The notes: generated from the letters alone by a model not told the origin. 64,000 bases of DNA from Rhodospirillales bacterium 24-66-33 (GCA_002281855.1 NCHQ01000023.1:62001-126000), one strand, 5' to 3'. Counted from the first letter of the stretch, positions 24,766-33,892 are shown. A program made the numbers and translations.

Positions 24766-25482
24766 TCACCTGTCGAGCCAGGTCTTCAGAATCAGGTTGG
24801 TCTCCTCGGGCTTCTCCATCGTGACGAGATGGCCGCACTGGTCGACGATCACGAGCGCGGCCGCCGGGATGGCCTTGGCGATCTCCTCGGACAAGAACAG
24901 GGGCGTTGCCGCATCATCGCGGCCGCAGACCACGATGGTCGGGCACCTGATGCGCGGCAGGTCTGGTCGTCGGTCGGTGCGGATCGCCGCCAGCTCCTCC
25001 TGACGCTTGTAGATATCGACGCCGATCTCGCCGCACATCGTCATCACCTCGTCGACCAGCGGCTTGTCGGGCAGGCGATAGGCCGGGATGAAGCGCGTCA
25101 TCTGCATGCCGAGGACCAGTTCGAAATGACCTTCGTCGGCGAGCCGGATGCGGGCGCGCCGGATCGCGCGCTCAGCCTCGCTCTGGCTCCTCATGCCGGT
25201 GTCGAGCAGCGCGAGCCTGGTCACGCGTTCGGCGGCGAATTGCATGATCTCGACCGCCAGCATGCCGCCCAGCGACAGGCCGGCCAGTGCGAATTTTTCC
25301 GCCGGCATCTGGTCGACGACCCAGCGGGCGGCGCTCTCCCAACTGTCCCAGATGGAGAGCGGCGCCGTGCGCCAGTCCGGCACGACGATGTCGGCCTGGC
25401 CCGAAAGGGCCGCGACCTGCGCGGCGAACAGGCGCGGCGAACACAGCACGCCGGGGACGAGCAGCAAGGGTGTCCTGGTCAT
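24766..25482 (-). CDS. Alpha/beta hydrolase
   Basis: A 238-residue hydrolase with a complete triad: Ser in LAGLSLGGMLAVEI, Asp in VVCGRDDAATP, His in DQCGHLVTMEKP. Shape resembles small carboxylesterases or 3-oxoadipate enol-lactonase relatives. The ATG at 25482 has GGAGG six bases upstream. Single gene, divergent from the OpgC-like gene across 57 bp. Substrate unknown. Confidence 0.88.
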   Translation of the reverse strand: MTRTPLLLVPGVLCSPRLFAAQVAALSGQADIVVPDWRTAPLSIWDSWESAARWVVDQMPAEKFALAGLSLGGMLAVEIMQFAAERVTRLALLDTGMRSQSEAERAIRRARIRLADEGHFELVLGMQMTRFIPAYRLPDKPLVDEVMTMCGEIGVDIYKRQEELAAIRTDRRPDLPRIRCPTIVVCGRDDAATPLFLSEEIAKAIPAAALVIVDQCGHLVTMEKPEETNLILKTWLDR

Positions 25483-25539
25483 TTCATTCCTCCGGCGCGA
25501 AGCGTAGCGCAGACCCTTCGGCTGCGGTACCAATAGGCC

Positions 25540-26685
25540 ATGGCCGCCGCCTCCGTTCGCGACATTCGTCTCGACCTGTTTCGCGGGCTCGCATTGTGGT
25601 TCATTTTCCTCGACCACATTCCGACCAACATCGTGAGCTGGCTCACCGTCCGCAATTACGGCTTCAGCGACGCGACCGAGATCTTCGTCTTCATCTCCGG
25701 TTACACCGCAGTCATCGCTTACAGCCGCATGCTGGACGACGAGGGCTGGCCGCACACCGCCGCGCGCATCTATCGCCGCGTCTGGCAGCTCTACGTCGCC
25801 CACATCCTGCTGTTCGTAGCGTTCTCGGCGCAGATCGCCTGGGTCTCGATCGCCCGCGATACGCCGGCCCTGATCGAGGAAATGCAGTTGATGGGTCTCG
25901 GCGATAATCCCTATCGGGTGATTCTCGAGGCGGCCCTGCTCAAGTTCCGGCCGGTCAATCTCGACGTGCTGCCGCTCTATATCGTGCTACTCGCCACCTT
26001 TCCGCTGGTCCTGCCCGTGGTGGTGCGCTGGCCATGGGTCGTGATCGCGGTTTCGATCGCCTTGTATGCCGCGACCTGCCAGTTGAACTGGAGTCTGCCG
26101 GCCTATCCCGACGAGAAGGTCTGGTACTTCAATCCCATGGCCTGGCAGGTCGTCTTTCATGTCGGGGCAGCCTGCGCCGTGTTCGGTCCCGGGCTATCCC
26201 GCCTCGACCGGTTCCGCGCGCCACTGACCATCCTGGCGATCGCGTTCATCCTGTTTGCGGCCTTCATCGCCCTGTCCTGGCACTACAATCCGCTGGAAAG
26301 GCTGGTCCCGACCTGGGTGGCCCGGATCATCTATCCGATCGACAAGACCAACATCGACATCCTGCGATTCCTGCATTTCCTGGCCATCGCATGGCTGGTC
26401 CGAATCGCCGTGCCGATCGACGCCCCCGGCCTCAAATGGCACATCTGGGAGCCACTTCGCAGATGCGGTGAAGCTTCCTTGCTTATATTCTGTATCGGGA
26501 CCTTCCTGGCGCTGAGCGGCCAGGTCATCGTCAGCCACTATGAAGATTCGATCTTGTCGCAGATTGTCGTGAGCATCCTGGGCATCGCCATCATGTGCGG
26601 GGCAGCCTACATCGCGGCCTGGTTCAAGCGCGGAGATAGGCGTGCGCCGGGCCGTGTGCGGGCCGCGACCGGGACGTCCCGGTGA
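25540..26685 (+). CDS. OpgC-domain membrane acyltransferase-like protein
   Basis: A 381-residue polytopic protein (about 10 membrane segments) opening with RDIRLDLFRGLALWFIFLDH, the OpgC/acyltransferase-3 signature in which Arg and the following His sit at the membrane face; FVFISGYTAVIAYSRML follows. OpgC proteins succinylate osmoregulated periplasmic glucans. The next gene, an exported SGNH hydrolase, begins inside this stop codon, the arrangement of two-protein acyl-transfer systems. The glycan modified is unknown. Confidence 0.85.
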   Translation: MAAASVRDIRLDLFRGLALWFIFLDHIPTNIVSWLTVRNYGFSDATEIFVFISGYTAVIAYSRMLDDEGWPHTAARIYRRVWQLYVAHILLFVAFSAQIAWVSIARDTPALIEEMQLMGLGDNPYRVILEAALLKFRPVNLDVLPLYIVLLATFPLVLPVVVRWPWVVIAVSIALYAATCQLNWSLPAYPDEKVWYFNPMAWQVVFHVGAACAVFGPGLSRLDRFRAPLTILAIAFILFAAFIALSWHYNPLERLVPTWVARIIYPIDKTNIDILRFLHFLAIAWLVRIAVPIDAPGLKWHIWEPLRRCGEASLLIFCIGTFLALSGQVIVSHYEDSILSQIVVSILGIAIMCGAAYIAAWFKRGDRRAPGRVRAATGTSR

Positions 26686-27422
26686 AGCGGACGATCGCCC
26701 TTACTGTCGCGATCCTCCTGTTCGCGTTGGGTGGAACGGCCCACGCGAAATCCATGACCCTGTGCCGGGCGGAGCCTGAACTGCTTACGCTGGGGACGAA
26801 CCTGCCGGTCGCGCGCAAGGCGATCGCCGAACGCAAGCGCCTGCGAATCATCGCCTTGGGCTCCTCCACGACCGCAGGGTACGGAGTCTCAAATCCCGCC
26901 TTCGCCTATCCCATGCAGCTCCGGATCGGTCTCGAGAAGGCCCTGCCCGGCATCGACATCGAAGTGATCAACCGCGGGATCGGCGGCCAGGATGTCGAGG
27001 AGATGGCCGCCCGCATGCAAGTCGAGATGCAGGAAAACCCGGCCTCGCTGGTCATCTGGCAGACCGGCACCAACGCCACCATCCGTCACATGCCGCTCGA
27101 TAAGTTCGACAGCACGTTGCGCGGTGGCCTGAGGCTCGGCAAGTCGCTGGGTGCGGACTTCGTCCTGATGAACCTGCAATACGTGCCCGCCGTCGTCGCC
27201 GCGCCCGACAAGGAAGCCTACGAGAAGATCATGGCCGATGCGGCCAGGGACTATTCCGCCGGCCTGTTCCGCCGCTACGACATCATGCGCAGCTGGTACG
27301 ACGACGGGATGCCCTACGCCCAGTTCGTGCAGCTCGATGGGCTGCATCTCAACGATTTCGGCCAGAAGTGCATCGGCAGACTGCTGACCCGTTCGATCGT
27401 GGATGCGCTGAACGCTCGCTGA
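26682..27422 (+). CDS. Exported SGNH/GDSL-family hydrolase
   Basis: A 246-residue protein with signal peptide (RTIALTVAILLFALGGTAHA) and all SGNH blocks: I RIIALGSSTTAGYG (GSS, not GDS), II GIGGQD, III WQTGTNAT, V LDGLHLNDFG. The GTG start overlaps the stop of the OpgC-like gene (GTGA), so the two are coupled. It is likely periplasmic. In analogous pairs the SGNH partner moves the acyl group onto, or off, a polysaccharide. Ester hydrolase on another substrate is the alternative. Confidence 0.85.
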   Translation: MKRTIALTVAILLFALGGTAHAKSMTLCRAEPELLTLGTNLPVARKAIAERKRLRIIALGSSTTAGYGVSNPAFAYPMQLRIGLEKALPGIDIEVINRGIGGQDVEEMAARMQVEMQENPASLVIWQTGTNATIRHMPLDKFDSTLRGGLRLGKSLGADFVLMNLQYVPAVVAAPDKEAYEKIMADAARDYSAGLFRRYDIMRSWYDDGMPYAQFVQLDGLHLNDFGQKCIGRLLTRSIVDALNAR

Positions 27423-27436
27423 CAAGAGGACGCCCA

Positions 27437-28213
27437 ATGCCCCGTCGCTTCGTCGATCTTTCGATCTATCTGGAGAACGACGTGATCTCCGACCCGCCGC
27501 CCTTCGGGCCGAAGATCCAGTATCACAAGCATGCCGATACCGCTGGCCAGATCGCCGGCTTCTTTCCCGGACTGAAGAAGGAAGACCTGCCCGACGGGGC
27601 GGGCTGGGCGGTCGAGAACGTCAATCTCTCGACCCACAATGGCACGCATCTCGACGCGCCCTATCATTTCCATCCGACGATGAACAAGGGCGAGCGCGCC
27701 ATCACCATCGACGAGGTGCCGCTCGAATGGTGCTTCCAGCCCGGCGTGAAGCTCGACTTCCGCGACAAGCCGGATGGCCACGTCATCACGGCGGCCGAGG
27801 TCGAGGAGGAGCTGAAGCGGATCGGCCACGAGCTGCAGCCGCTTGAGATCGTCGTGGTCAACACGCGGGCGGGCTCGCGCTACGGCAATAGCGACTACGT
27901 CAACTCCGGCTGCGGCATGGGCTACGACGCCACGATCTACCTACTGGAGAAGGGCGTGCGGCTCACCGGCACCGACGCCTGGAGCTGGGACGCGCCGTTC
28001 TATTTCACCGCCCAGAAATGGGCGAAGGACCACGACCCGTCGATCATCTGGGAAGGCCACAAGGCCGGCCGCGACATCGGCTACTGCCACCTCGAGAAGC
28101 TGCACAATCTCGAAGCGCTGCCAGGCGACGGCTTCACCATCGCCTGCTTCCCGCACAAGATCCGCGGCGCCTCCGCCGGCTGGACGCGTGCCGTCGCGAT
28201 CTTCGAGGAATGA
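27437..28213 (+). CDS. Cyclase family (kynurenine formamidase-like) metal hydrolase
   Basis: A 258-residue protein with the family metal motif STHNGTHLDAPYHF (H-x-G-T-H-x-D-x-P-x-H). The family covers kynurenine formamidase, isatin hydrolase and polyketide cyclases; sequence alone does not choose. It starts 15 bp after the SGNH gene, so it may be read from the same message, although no functional link is evident. Confidence 0.85.
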   Translation: MPRRFVDLSIYLENDVISDPPPFGPKIQYHKHADTAGQIAGFFPGLKKEDLPDGAGWAVENVNLSTHNGTHLDAPYHFHPTMNKGERAITIDEVPLEWCFQPGVKLDFRDKPDGHVITAAEVEEELKRIGHELQPLEIVVVNTRAGSRYGNSDYVNSGCGMGYDATIYLLEKGVRLTGTDAWSWDAPFYFTAQKWAKDHDPSIIWEGHKAGRDIGYCHLEKLHNLEALPGDGFTIACFPHKIRGASAGWTRAVAIFEE

Positions 28214-28276
28214 CGCATCGCGCGCGTCATCCCGGGCCCTCGAAGGGACTTCTGGCGATGTGGAGGCGTCTGCCGC

Positions 28277-28825
28277 CTACGGCAGCGGGTCGGGCTCGCC
28301 CGGCGGCAGCGGCACTTCGAAGACATTGAGGGTCATCGACACCAGCATGTAGTAGCCGCAGACGCCCACGAGATCGACGACGCCCTTCTCGCCGAACGCA
28401 TCGATGGCGCGCTTGTAGTTGGCTGGTGCCACGCGGTTGGTCTCGAGATATTCGGTGACGAAGTCGTAGACCACCGTCTCTACGTCGCGCTTGAAGGGCG
28501 GCGTGGCGCGCAGGCGGACCGCCTCGATGATGTCTTCCGCCAGGCCGGCTTCCCTGGCGAGGCGCGCATGCGCATAGAATTCGAACTGTGCCTTGAAATG
28601 GCGGCCGACCAGGCAGATCGCCAGCTCGGACAGGTCGCGCGGCAGCGAGTTGTCGAAGCGGCAGTATTCGCCGAGCTTCTGGGCGCGGTCGGCCAGCACG
28701 GGGCTGCGCAGCCAGGGCTCGAAGGGGCCGCGCAGGCCGCCACGGGGCCCCGACAGGATCGCGTCGGCGACCTTCTTCTGTTCGGGGTCGAGCTTGTTCA
28801 GGTCGAGCGGCGCCAGACGCGGCAT
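28277..28825 (-). CDS. Carboxymuconolactone decarboxylase family protein
   Basis: A 182-residue protein of the CMD/AhpD-like superfamily (SELAICLVGRHFKAQFEFYA, HARLAREAGLAEDIIEAVRL) without the redox CxxC. Longer than PcaC (about 130 residues), matching a group often found near catabolic genes. It begins a minus-strand group with the exported protein at 28857 and the aldolase at 29460, and its start ATG is 31 bp from the next gene's stop. Substrate unknown. Confidence 0.82.
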   Translation of the reverse strand: MPRLAPLDLNKLDPEQKKVADAILSGPRGGLRGPFEPWLRSPVLADRAQKLGEYCRFDNSLPRDLSELAICLVGRHFKAQFEFYAHARLAREAGLAEDIIEAVRLRATPPFKRDVETVVYDFVTEYLETNRVAPANYKRAIDAFGEKGVVDLVGVCGYYMLVSMTLNVFEVPLPPGEPDPLP

Positions 28826-28856
28826 TGCGTTTCCTCTGTTGTGTCTTGTCGTTGGG

Positions 28857-29447
28857 TTAGAGCGGGCAACCGGCGTCGGCGACGCGGTTGGCGTCGGCGG
28901 CGTCGAAAATATGGTTCACGATCGACAGGCCGGCCTGCATCGCTGCACTCGAGCGGACGCTGCAGGACGCAGTGGCAGTCCAGAGCACCTTGCCGCTATT
29001 GGATTCGTAGAGCGTGAGCGACACCCGTAACGTCGAGCCCGCGGGCACCGCCGGAAGCGTGTCGCGCGGACCGATGCGGTTCGCTGGCAGCGCGAGGCGC
29101 GGATTGGCGCCGGTCTCGTAGTCCTGGCTCTGCATCATCGGCATCTCGCGGTCGGCGCCGCCGGACAGGTCGAAATAGCTCACGTCCATGCGCATGATAT
29201 TGCCGCCGCTGAAGCCCACCTGGTTGCCGCGCTGAGTGAGGCGGATCATCACCTGGCGGCGCAGCTCGCGGGCCAGATGGGTGTCGGAGGTGAGCTGGAC
29301 GGCGATCTTGGCCTTGGGAATCTTCTGGAACGCCTTGATCTCCAGTTCGCCCAGCTTCGGTCCGGCTCCCAGGCCATATCCTTGGGCGGAAGCCGGCGTC
29401 GCGAAGCAGAGCGCCGAGAGCGCGACAAAGGTGGCGGCGATACGCAT
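28857..29447 (-). CDS. Exported protein of unknown function
   Basis: A 196-residue protein with a clean signal peptide (MRIAATFVALSALCFATPAS then AQ). The mature part has KAKIAVQLTSDTHLARELRR, LTLYESNSGKVLWTATASC and a C-terminal Cys; the pattern of a short beta-rich periplasmic domain (S-G-K-V-L-W-x-A motif) resembles DUF4136/LPS-assembly-like periplasmic proteins, but I cannot name a family. It lies 12 bp after the aldolase gene. Confidence 0.65.
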   Translation of the reverse strand: MRIAATFVALSALCFATPASAQGYGLGAGPKLGELEIKAFQKIPKAKIAVQLTSDTHLARELRRQVMIRLTQRGNQVGFSGGNIMRMDVSYFDLSGGADREMPMMQSQDYETGANPRLALPANRIGPRDTLPAVPAGSTLRVSLTLYESNSGKVLWTATASCSVRSSAAMQAGLSIVNHIFDAADANRVADAGCPL

Positions 29448-29459
29448 TCGTCTTTCCCC

Positions 29460-30215
29460 TCAACGTCCCTCGACCGCTGTCAGTCTGCTCCAGCCGGCCT
29501 CGTCCCGGTCGAGCATGCGCTTCAGCGACTCGAAATGCAGGAAGGCTTGTTGGGCCTCCCCCGCGATCTGTCTGGCCGTATGCTCGGCCATCGCCTCGTC
29601 GATATTGTGCAGTTCCCGGCCCGTCTGCATGGCCAGCACCTGCACCATCGCCGCACGTTCGAGGTAATAGAGGTCATCGTAGGCTTGGGCAACGGTCGGG
29701 CCCGAGACGATGATGCCGTGGTTTCGCAGGAACAGGATGTCCTTGTCGCCCATCGCCCGGCACATGCGCTCGCCCTCGTCGTTGGACAGGGCGACGCCGC
29801 CATACGCGTCGTCGTAGGCGATGCGGCCCCAGTAGCGGAAGGCATTCTGGGTGCACATCTCGATGCGGCCGTCGCGGATCGACGTCAGCGCCGTGGCGTA
29901 GGGCATATGGGTATGCAGAACGACCTTGGCGCGCGGGTTGCCGGCATGGATGCGGGCATGGATGTAGAAGGCTGTCGGCTCGACCGGATACTTGCCCTCG
30001 ACGATATTGCCGTCGCCATCGGCCATGACGATGTCGGATGGCGTAATCTCCGACCAGTGCAGGCCCTGGGGGTTGACCAGGAACAGATCGTCGCGGCCGG
30101 GCACCGCCATGCTGAAATGGTTGCAGACGCCCTCGTTCAGCCCATGCCGTGCGGCCGCCCGCAGCGCCGTCGTCAGGTCGATCCGCGCCTGGGTGATGGG
30201 GTCGTTGGCAAGCAT
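29460..30215 (-). CDS. Class II aldolase/adducin family protein
   Basis: A 251-residue enzyme of the fuculose-phosphate aldolase/adducin fold. The zinc residues are visible: NHFSMAV near the N-terminus, HTHMPYAT (His-x-His), and a distal His in LFLRNHGIIVSGP. The start ATG at 30215 lies in a region with no obvious conserved sequence upstream, excluding a longer frame to 30479. It starts divergently from the gene at 30313 across 97 bp. The substrate is not assigned. Confidence 0.88.
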   Translation of the reverse strand: MLANDPITQARIDLTTALRAAARHGLNEGVCNHFSMAVPGRDDLFLVNPQGLHWSEITPSDIVMADGDGNIVEGKYPVEPTAFYIHARIHAGNPRAKVVLHTHMPYATALTSIRDGRIEMCTQNAFRYWGRIAYDDAYGGVALSNDEGERMCRAMGDKDILFLRNHGIIVSGPTVAQAYDDLYYLERAAMVQVLAMQTGRELHNIDEAMAEHTARQIAGEAQQAFLHFESLKRMLDRDEAGWSRLTAVEGR

Positions 30216-30312
30216 CCAAAGGCTCCGTTGAAGAAAGGCTCCGCGGCGGGCGATGATGCGGCCAAGCCCATGGTGCGGCCAAGTAAAATCGCCGACGTCA
30301 GGAACCGTCTCG

Positions 30313-31674
30313 ATGAATGTTCTGTTCGACTCGCCGGTCGGAGCCCTGCTGGCGCGGCCGTGGGTCGACCCGGTCGGGCTGTACGGCCTGCGCCGCTGGT
30401 ATCTGCCGCTCTCGCGACTGTGGGCGGCGGCCAATCTCGCCGGGCTGGATGTCGCCCGATTTCGCGAAGAGATCGGCATTGCCCTGCCGGGCTTCTGGTC
30501 CGAGGGCCGCCTCCGGCGCCTGCTGGCGCGTCATGGACGGACGCAGGCCCGCGCGGATGAGATCCGGACGGCCTGGGAGGCCGATTTCTTCGATCCGGCG
30601 GCCGGGGGCGATCCTGAACGGCTGGACCACGAAAGGCGCGCCGCTGCGACCGCCCACCTGGCGAGCCGTGCGTTCTTCTATCCGCTGCTGTTTCCCAGCC
30701 GGCCGTCGCTCGCACGCTGGTGCATCGACGCGCCCGAACAGGTCGAGCGTGATCTCGGGCATGTGCTGGAGAATCCTTCGGCTCTCTATGTGGCGCCGCT
30801 CGCCCCCGAACGCGTCGAGACATCGCGGAGCTTCGTGAAGGACGGCCTTCGCGAATATTGGCTGCGGGCTGCGACCCCAGCGGCGCGACTGCGACAACGC
30901 CCGGGCAGTGAAACTCTTTATGCCCGTGTCGTCGAACCGGTCGGTGGGACGATCGACACTCTGGTTTTCGGAAACGGCCTCTGCGTCGAGACCGAGTTGA
31001 TGTCGATGGACAGAGGTCCGGGTGCCCAACTCGCGGCAACGGGGTGGAGGGTCATCGAGCCCGTCTCGCCCTATCACGGCCTGCGGGCGATGCCGGGCTT
31101 CTACGGCGGCGAGCCATTTTTTGCGGCGAGTCCGACGAGCTCCCTGGATCTCATTGCCGGACAAACGATCGAGTCGGCGCTTCTGGTCGCGTGGGCGCGC
31201 GCGCGGTTTGCCGGCAAGGTGGCGCTCGCGGGCATATCGATGTCGTCGTTCGTGGCGCAATTGGCCGCCAGCCATTGCCATCTCTGGCCGCCCGAGGCGA
31301 GGCCCGACGCAGCGATGCTGATCAGCCATTCAGGCCGCGTCGAAGACGTGACCTTCGGTGGCGCGCTTGCCGCCATGCTGGGCCTCGACCGCGCCCTGGT
31401 CGAGGCAGGTTGGACGCGCGAGAGCCTGACGCGCCTTTCATGCATGATCGATCCTGCGGACACGCCGGCTTTGGCGCCTTCGCGCATCGTTTCGGCGCTG
31501 GGCGAGACCGATCGTTGGGTGCCCTATCGCGATGGCCTGGCGCTCGCGCAACGCTGGCGTTTGCCGGAAGGCAACCAGTTTCGCTACCGGTTCGGCCATC
31601 TCGGCATGCCGGTCCAGCTCACGCGCGACAGTCGCCCCTTCGCGAGGCTCAGGCAGGTGATGAACGAGTCCTAG
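30313..31674 (+). CDS. Alpha/beta hydrolase, DUF2048/ABHD18-like
   Basis: A 453-residue protein. A nucleophile elbow-like segment, ALAGISMSSFVAQLAASHC, and a late His (FRYRFGHLGMPVQLT) fit an alpha/beta hydrolase; the overall layout (long N-terminal part, FYGGEPFFAASPTSSLDLI) recalls the DUF2048/ABHD18 family. The elbow is G-I-S-M-S rather than G-x-S-x-G, so catalysis is uncertain. Its 3' end overlaps the convergent DUF1194 gene by 26 bp. I consider the family assignment tentative. Confidence 0.55.
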   Translation: MNVLFDSPVGALLARPWVDPVGLYGLRRWYLPLSRLWAAANLAGLDVARFREEIGIALPGFWSEGRLRRLLARHGRTQARADEIRTAWEADFFDPAAGGDPERLDHERRAAATAHLASRAFFYPLLFPSRPSLARWCIDAPEQVERDLGHVLENPSALYVAPLAPERVETSRSFVKDGLREYWLRAATPAARLRQRPGSETLYARVVEPVGGTIDTLVFGNGLCVETELMSMDRGPGAQLAATGWRVIEPVSPYHGLRAMPGFYGGEPFFAASPTSSLDLIAGQTIESALLVAWARARFAGKVALAGISMSSFVAQLAASHCHLWPPEARPDAAMLISHSGRVEDVTFGGALAAMLGLDRALVEAGWTRESLTRLSCMIDPADTPALAPSRIVSALGETDRWVPYRDGLALAQRWRLPEGNQFRYRFGHLGMPVQLTRDSRPFARLRQVMNES

Positions 31675-32374
31675 GCATCGTGTCGGATATCTCGCGCACC
31701 AGCTTGGTCCGGACGGCCCGCCCGAACTGGTCGAAATTGTCGGCCACGATGAGGAACGAGCCCGGCCCGCCTATGACACTCTCCTCGTAGTACTTGTCGA
31801 GTGCCAGATCGGGCGGGCGGCCGAAATTGTTGCGGTTCATCATGACCGGCAGGCCGTTCACCACGATGCCCTGCGACACGAGCTTGTCGCGCACGATCTC
31901 GGCCGGCGGCCCGTCGTTCGTGCGGCCGTCACCCGAAACGTCGATGACGCGCCGCTTCGCGGCAAAAGGCGAATTCTCGAAGCGCTGGCCGGCATGGGCG
32001 AGGGCGGCCCCGACGGCGGTCCAGCTCTGCGAGGTGCGTGGTGCCTCGGCGAGCTTGTCGGCGAAGCGCCGGGCGGCGCCCGGACTGTCGATCACCGTCC
32101 AGTCGATCACGACGGCCTGGAAGTGCGCGCCCGCCCACTCCGTGTAGCAGATCGCAATCCGCCTGTTCTCGCCCGACAGGATGGCGTCGACCACCCGGTC
32201 GTTGGTCAGCGCCTCGATATATCCGCGCCGCTGGAGCTCGGCCTCGATCTCGTCGATCGATCGCGAGACATCGACGGCCAGCACGAGCTGCAGATCGACC
32301 GGTGTCTGGGCGCGAGCCGACGTCGCCGTCGCCAGCGCCGCCATGGAGCCTACGAGCGCCGACCGCCGCCTCAT
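31649..32374 (-). CDS. Exported DUF1194 (von Willebrand A-like) protein
   Basis: A 241-residue protein with signal peptide (RRRSALVGSMAALATATSAR) and a VWA-type fold: the metal site begins LQLVLAVDVSRSIDEIEAEL (D-x-S-x-S), with RRVIDVSGDGRTNDGPP later (the D-G-R-x-N region). DUF1194 proteins are alphaproteobacterial periplasmic domains of unknown role, probably binding protein partners through the metal site. The ATG at 32374 is chosen over an upstream start lying in the terminator of the RRM gene. Confidence 0.85.
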   Translation of the reverse strand: MRRRSALVGSMAALATATSARAQTPVDLQLVLAVDVSRSIDEIEAELQRRGYIEALTNDRVVDAILSGENRRIAICYTEWAGAHFQAVVIDWTVIDSPGAARRFADKLAEAPRTSQSWTAVGAALAHAGQRFENSPFAAKRRVIDVSGDGRTNDGPPAEIVRDKLVSQGIVVNGLPVMMNRNNFGRPPDLALDKYYEESVIGGPGSFLIVADNFDQFGRAVRTKLVREISDTMPRTRSSPA

Positions 32375-32429
32375 GCCCACCTCCGTCGAAGGAGGCAAGC
32401 ATAACACCGCAACCGCCGGCGCAAACGAA

Positions 32430-32455
32430 AACGCCGGAGGAAATCCTCCGGCGTT
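32430..32455 (-). terminator. Intrinsic terminator of the RRM gene
   Basis: An 11-bp perfect stem (AACGCCGGAGG / CCTCCGGCGTT) with a 4-base loop, followed on the minus strand by TTTCGTTT. It lies 38 bp after the RRM stop and reads in that direction. Confidence 0.75.
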
Positions 32456-32492
32456 CGCATCGACCGTCAAGACGGTCTATTGCCAGAACGGC

Positions 32493-33272
32493 CTATTGAT
32501 CGTCGTCGAAGCCGCGCTTGCGCGGTTCGTAGTCGCGCTCGCGGCGCGGCTTGTCCGGAGCGCCGCCGCCGAAACGACGGACCGGCTTGCCGAAATCGCC
32601 GCCTTCGGCCGGAGGAGCAGGAGGAGCGCTGGAGAAATCGGCGCGGCGATCCCGCATCGGACCACCATCGCCACCGGGGCCTGCGCCACGGTAACCACCG
32701 CCGCCGCCGCCACCCTCGCGACCGCCGCCACCATAGCCGCCGCCACTGGCGCCGCCGGGACCGCCACCACCGTAGCCGCCACCACCGCCGCCGCGATAAC
32801 CGCCGCCGCCGCCGTCACGGCCGCCGCCACCACCGTAGCCGCCGCCACCACCGCCACCACCGTAGCCGCCACCGCCGCCGCCGCCACCACCGTAGCCGCC
32901 ACCGCCGCCGCCGCCACCGCCACCATAGGGCGGGCGCGGGCCGCGCGGACGGAAGCCGCCGCCGTCACGACCGCCGCCACCGCCACCGCCGCCAAATCCA
33001 CCACCGCCGCCGCCGCCACCGGGCTGACGCTCAACGGCTTCACGGACCGCGATCGAGCGGCCATCCAGCAACGCGCCGTTCATGGCCTGCATGGCCGAGG
33101 CGCCTTGGTCATCGGTTTCCATCTCGAGGAACGCAAAGCCGCGGCTGCGGCCGGTCTCGCGATCCACGATCACTTTCGAGGACGTAACGGTGCCGAACTG
33201 AGAGAAGGCTTCAGACAGACGCTCAGACGTGACCGAATAGGGCAGGTTGCCCACAAACAATTTGCGACTCAT
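32493..33272 (-). CDS. Glycine-rich RNA-binding protein (single RRM)
   Basis: A 259-residue protein: an RRM at residues 3-80 with RNP2 KLFVGNLP and RNP1 RSRGFAFLEM, then a roughly 130-residue region of GGGGGGYGGGG, GGGRDGGGG and RGGGG repeats, ending in a basic tail with RRERDYEPRKRGFDDDQ. Small RRM proteins of alphaproteobacteria and cyanobacteria are cold-inducible RNA chaperones; the Gly/Tyr/Arg tail is longer and more repetitive than usual. It is transcribed alone with its own terminator; 289 bp of untranslated upstream sequence separates it from the divergent gene at 33562. Confidence 0.92.
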   Translation of the reverse strand: MSRKLFVGNLPYSVTSERLSEAFSQFGTVTSSKVIVDRETGRSRGFAFLEMETDDQGASAMQAMNGALLDGRSIAVREAVERQPGGGGGGGGFGGGGGGGGRDGGGFRPRGPRPPYGGGGGGGGGGYGGGGGGGGGYGGGGGGGGYGGGGGRDGGGGGYRGGGGGGYGGGGPGGASGGGYGGGGREGGGGGGGYRGAGPGGDGGPMRDRRADFSSAPPAPPAEGGDFGKPVRRFGGGAPDKPRRERDYEPRKRGFDDDQ

Positions 33273-33561
33273 TCAAGGCTCTGGGCTAGAGGAAGGATCG
33301 AGCGGAGTCCGGCGCGCGCTTGCTGGACGGATGCGTCCAAGCGTTTCGATGACCTTTGACAGATGACCAAGTAGCTCACGGGAAGACGTTGACCGGTATC
33401 GCGCTCCGCGACTGTGTGCCGAGACTCATGATGATGCTCGTCGGCGAGTGTCGCAATGCAGCACTTATGCGCCTATTCAAGCTTTGAGTCCACCGCGTCG
33501 CAGAGTTGAGGCACAACGAAGCAAGGCACACAATCGACGGGAATTCGGGAGGGATTTGAAC

Positions 33562-33876
33562 GTGATCGTCGACCATCGAACCTACGAACTGCAGCCCGGC
33601 CGCCTGCGCGACTTCCTCGCGCTCTACGAAAAGGAGGGCCTGCCGGTCCAGCTCAAGCATCTCGGCAACCTCGTCGGCTACTACACGACCGAAGTCGGCA
33701 ACGTGAACGAGATCGTTCACATGTGGGGCTATACCGACCTCGCCGACCGCACGAAGCGTCGCGCGGCGATGGCGGCCGATCCCGCCTGGCAGGCTTATTT
33801 GCAGAAGAGCCGAGAATATATGAAGCACATGAATAACAAGATATTGGTGCCCACCACCTTCTCACCCACGAAGTAA
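33562..33876 (+). CDS. NIPSNAP-family protein
   Basis: A 104-residue ferredoxin-like-fold protein: VDHRTYELQPGRLRDFLALY, LVGYYTTEVG, VNEIVHMWGYTDLADRTKR, and a late RREAMAADPAWQAYL-type helix all fit NIPSNAP. GTG at 33562 is chosen because GGGAGGG sits eight bases upstream; TTG six bases earlier is in the same frame. The next gene starts 16 bp after the stop, so it is co-transcribed with a ThDP enzyme. The family's bacterial role is obscure. Confidence 0.85.
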   Translation: MIVDHRTYELQPGRLRDFLALYEKEGLPVQLKHLGNLVGYYTTEVGNVNEIVHMWGYTDLADRTKRRAAMAADPAWQAYLQKSREYMKHMNNKILVPTTFSPTK

Positions 33877-33892
33877 GGGAAAGATCTCCAAC

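Noticed and set aside
30216..30479. N-terminal extension of the class II aldolase up to 30479
   Set aside because: The extra residues are Arg/Ser/Pro-rich and run into the divergent gene; the ATG at 30215 opens the conserved domain.
32690..33020. Dense GCCGCC/CCACCG repeats as a possible CRISPR or satellite array
   Set aside because: They are the Gly codons of the RRM protein tail; no spacer-repeat structure and frame is kept throughout.
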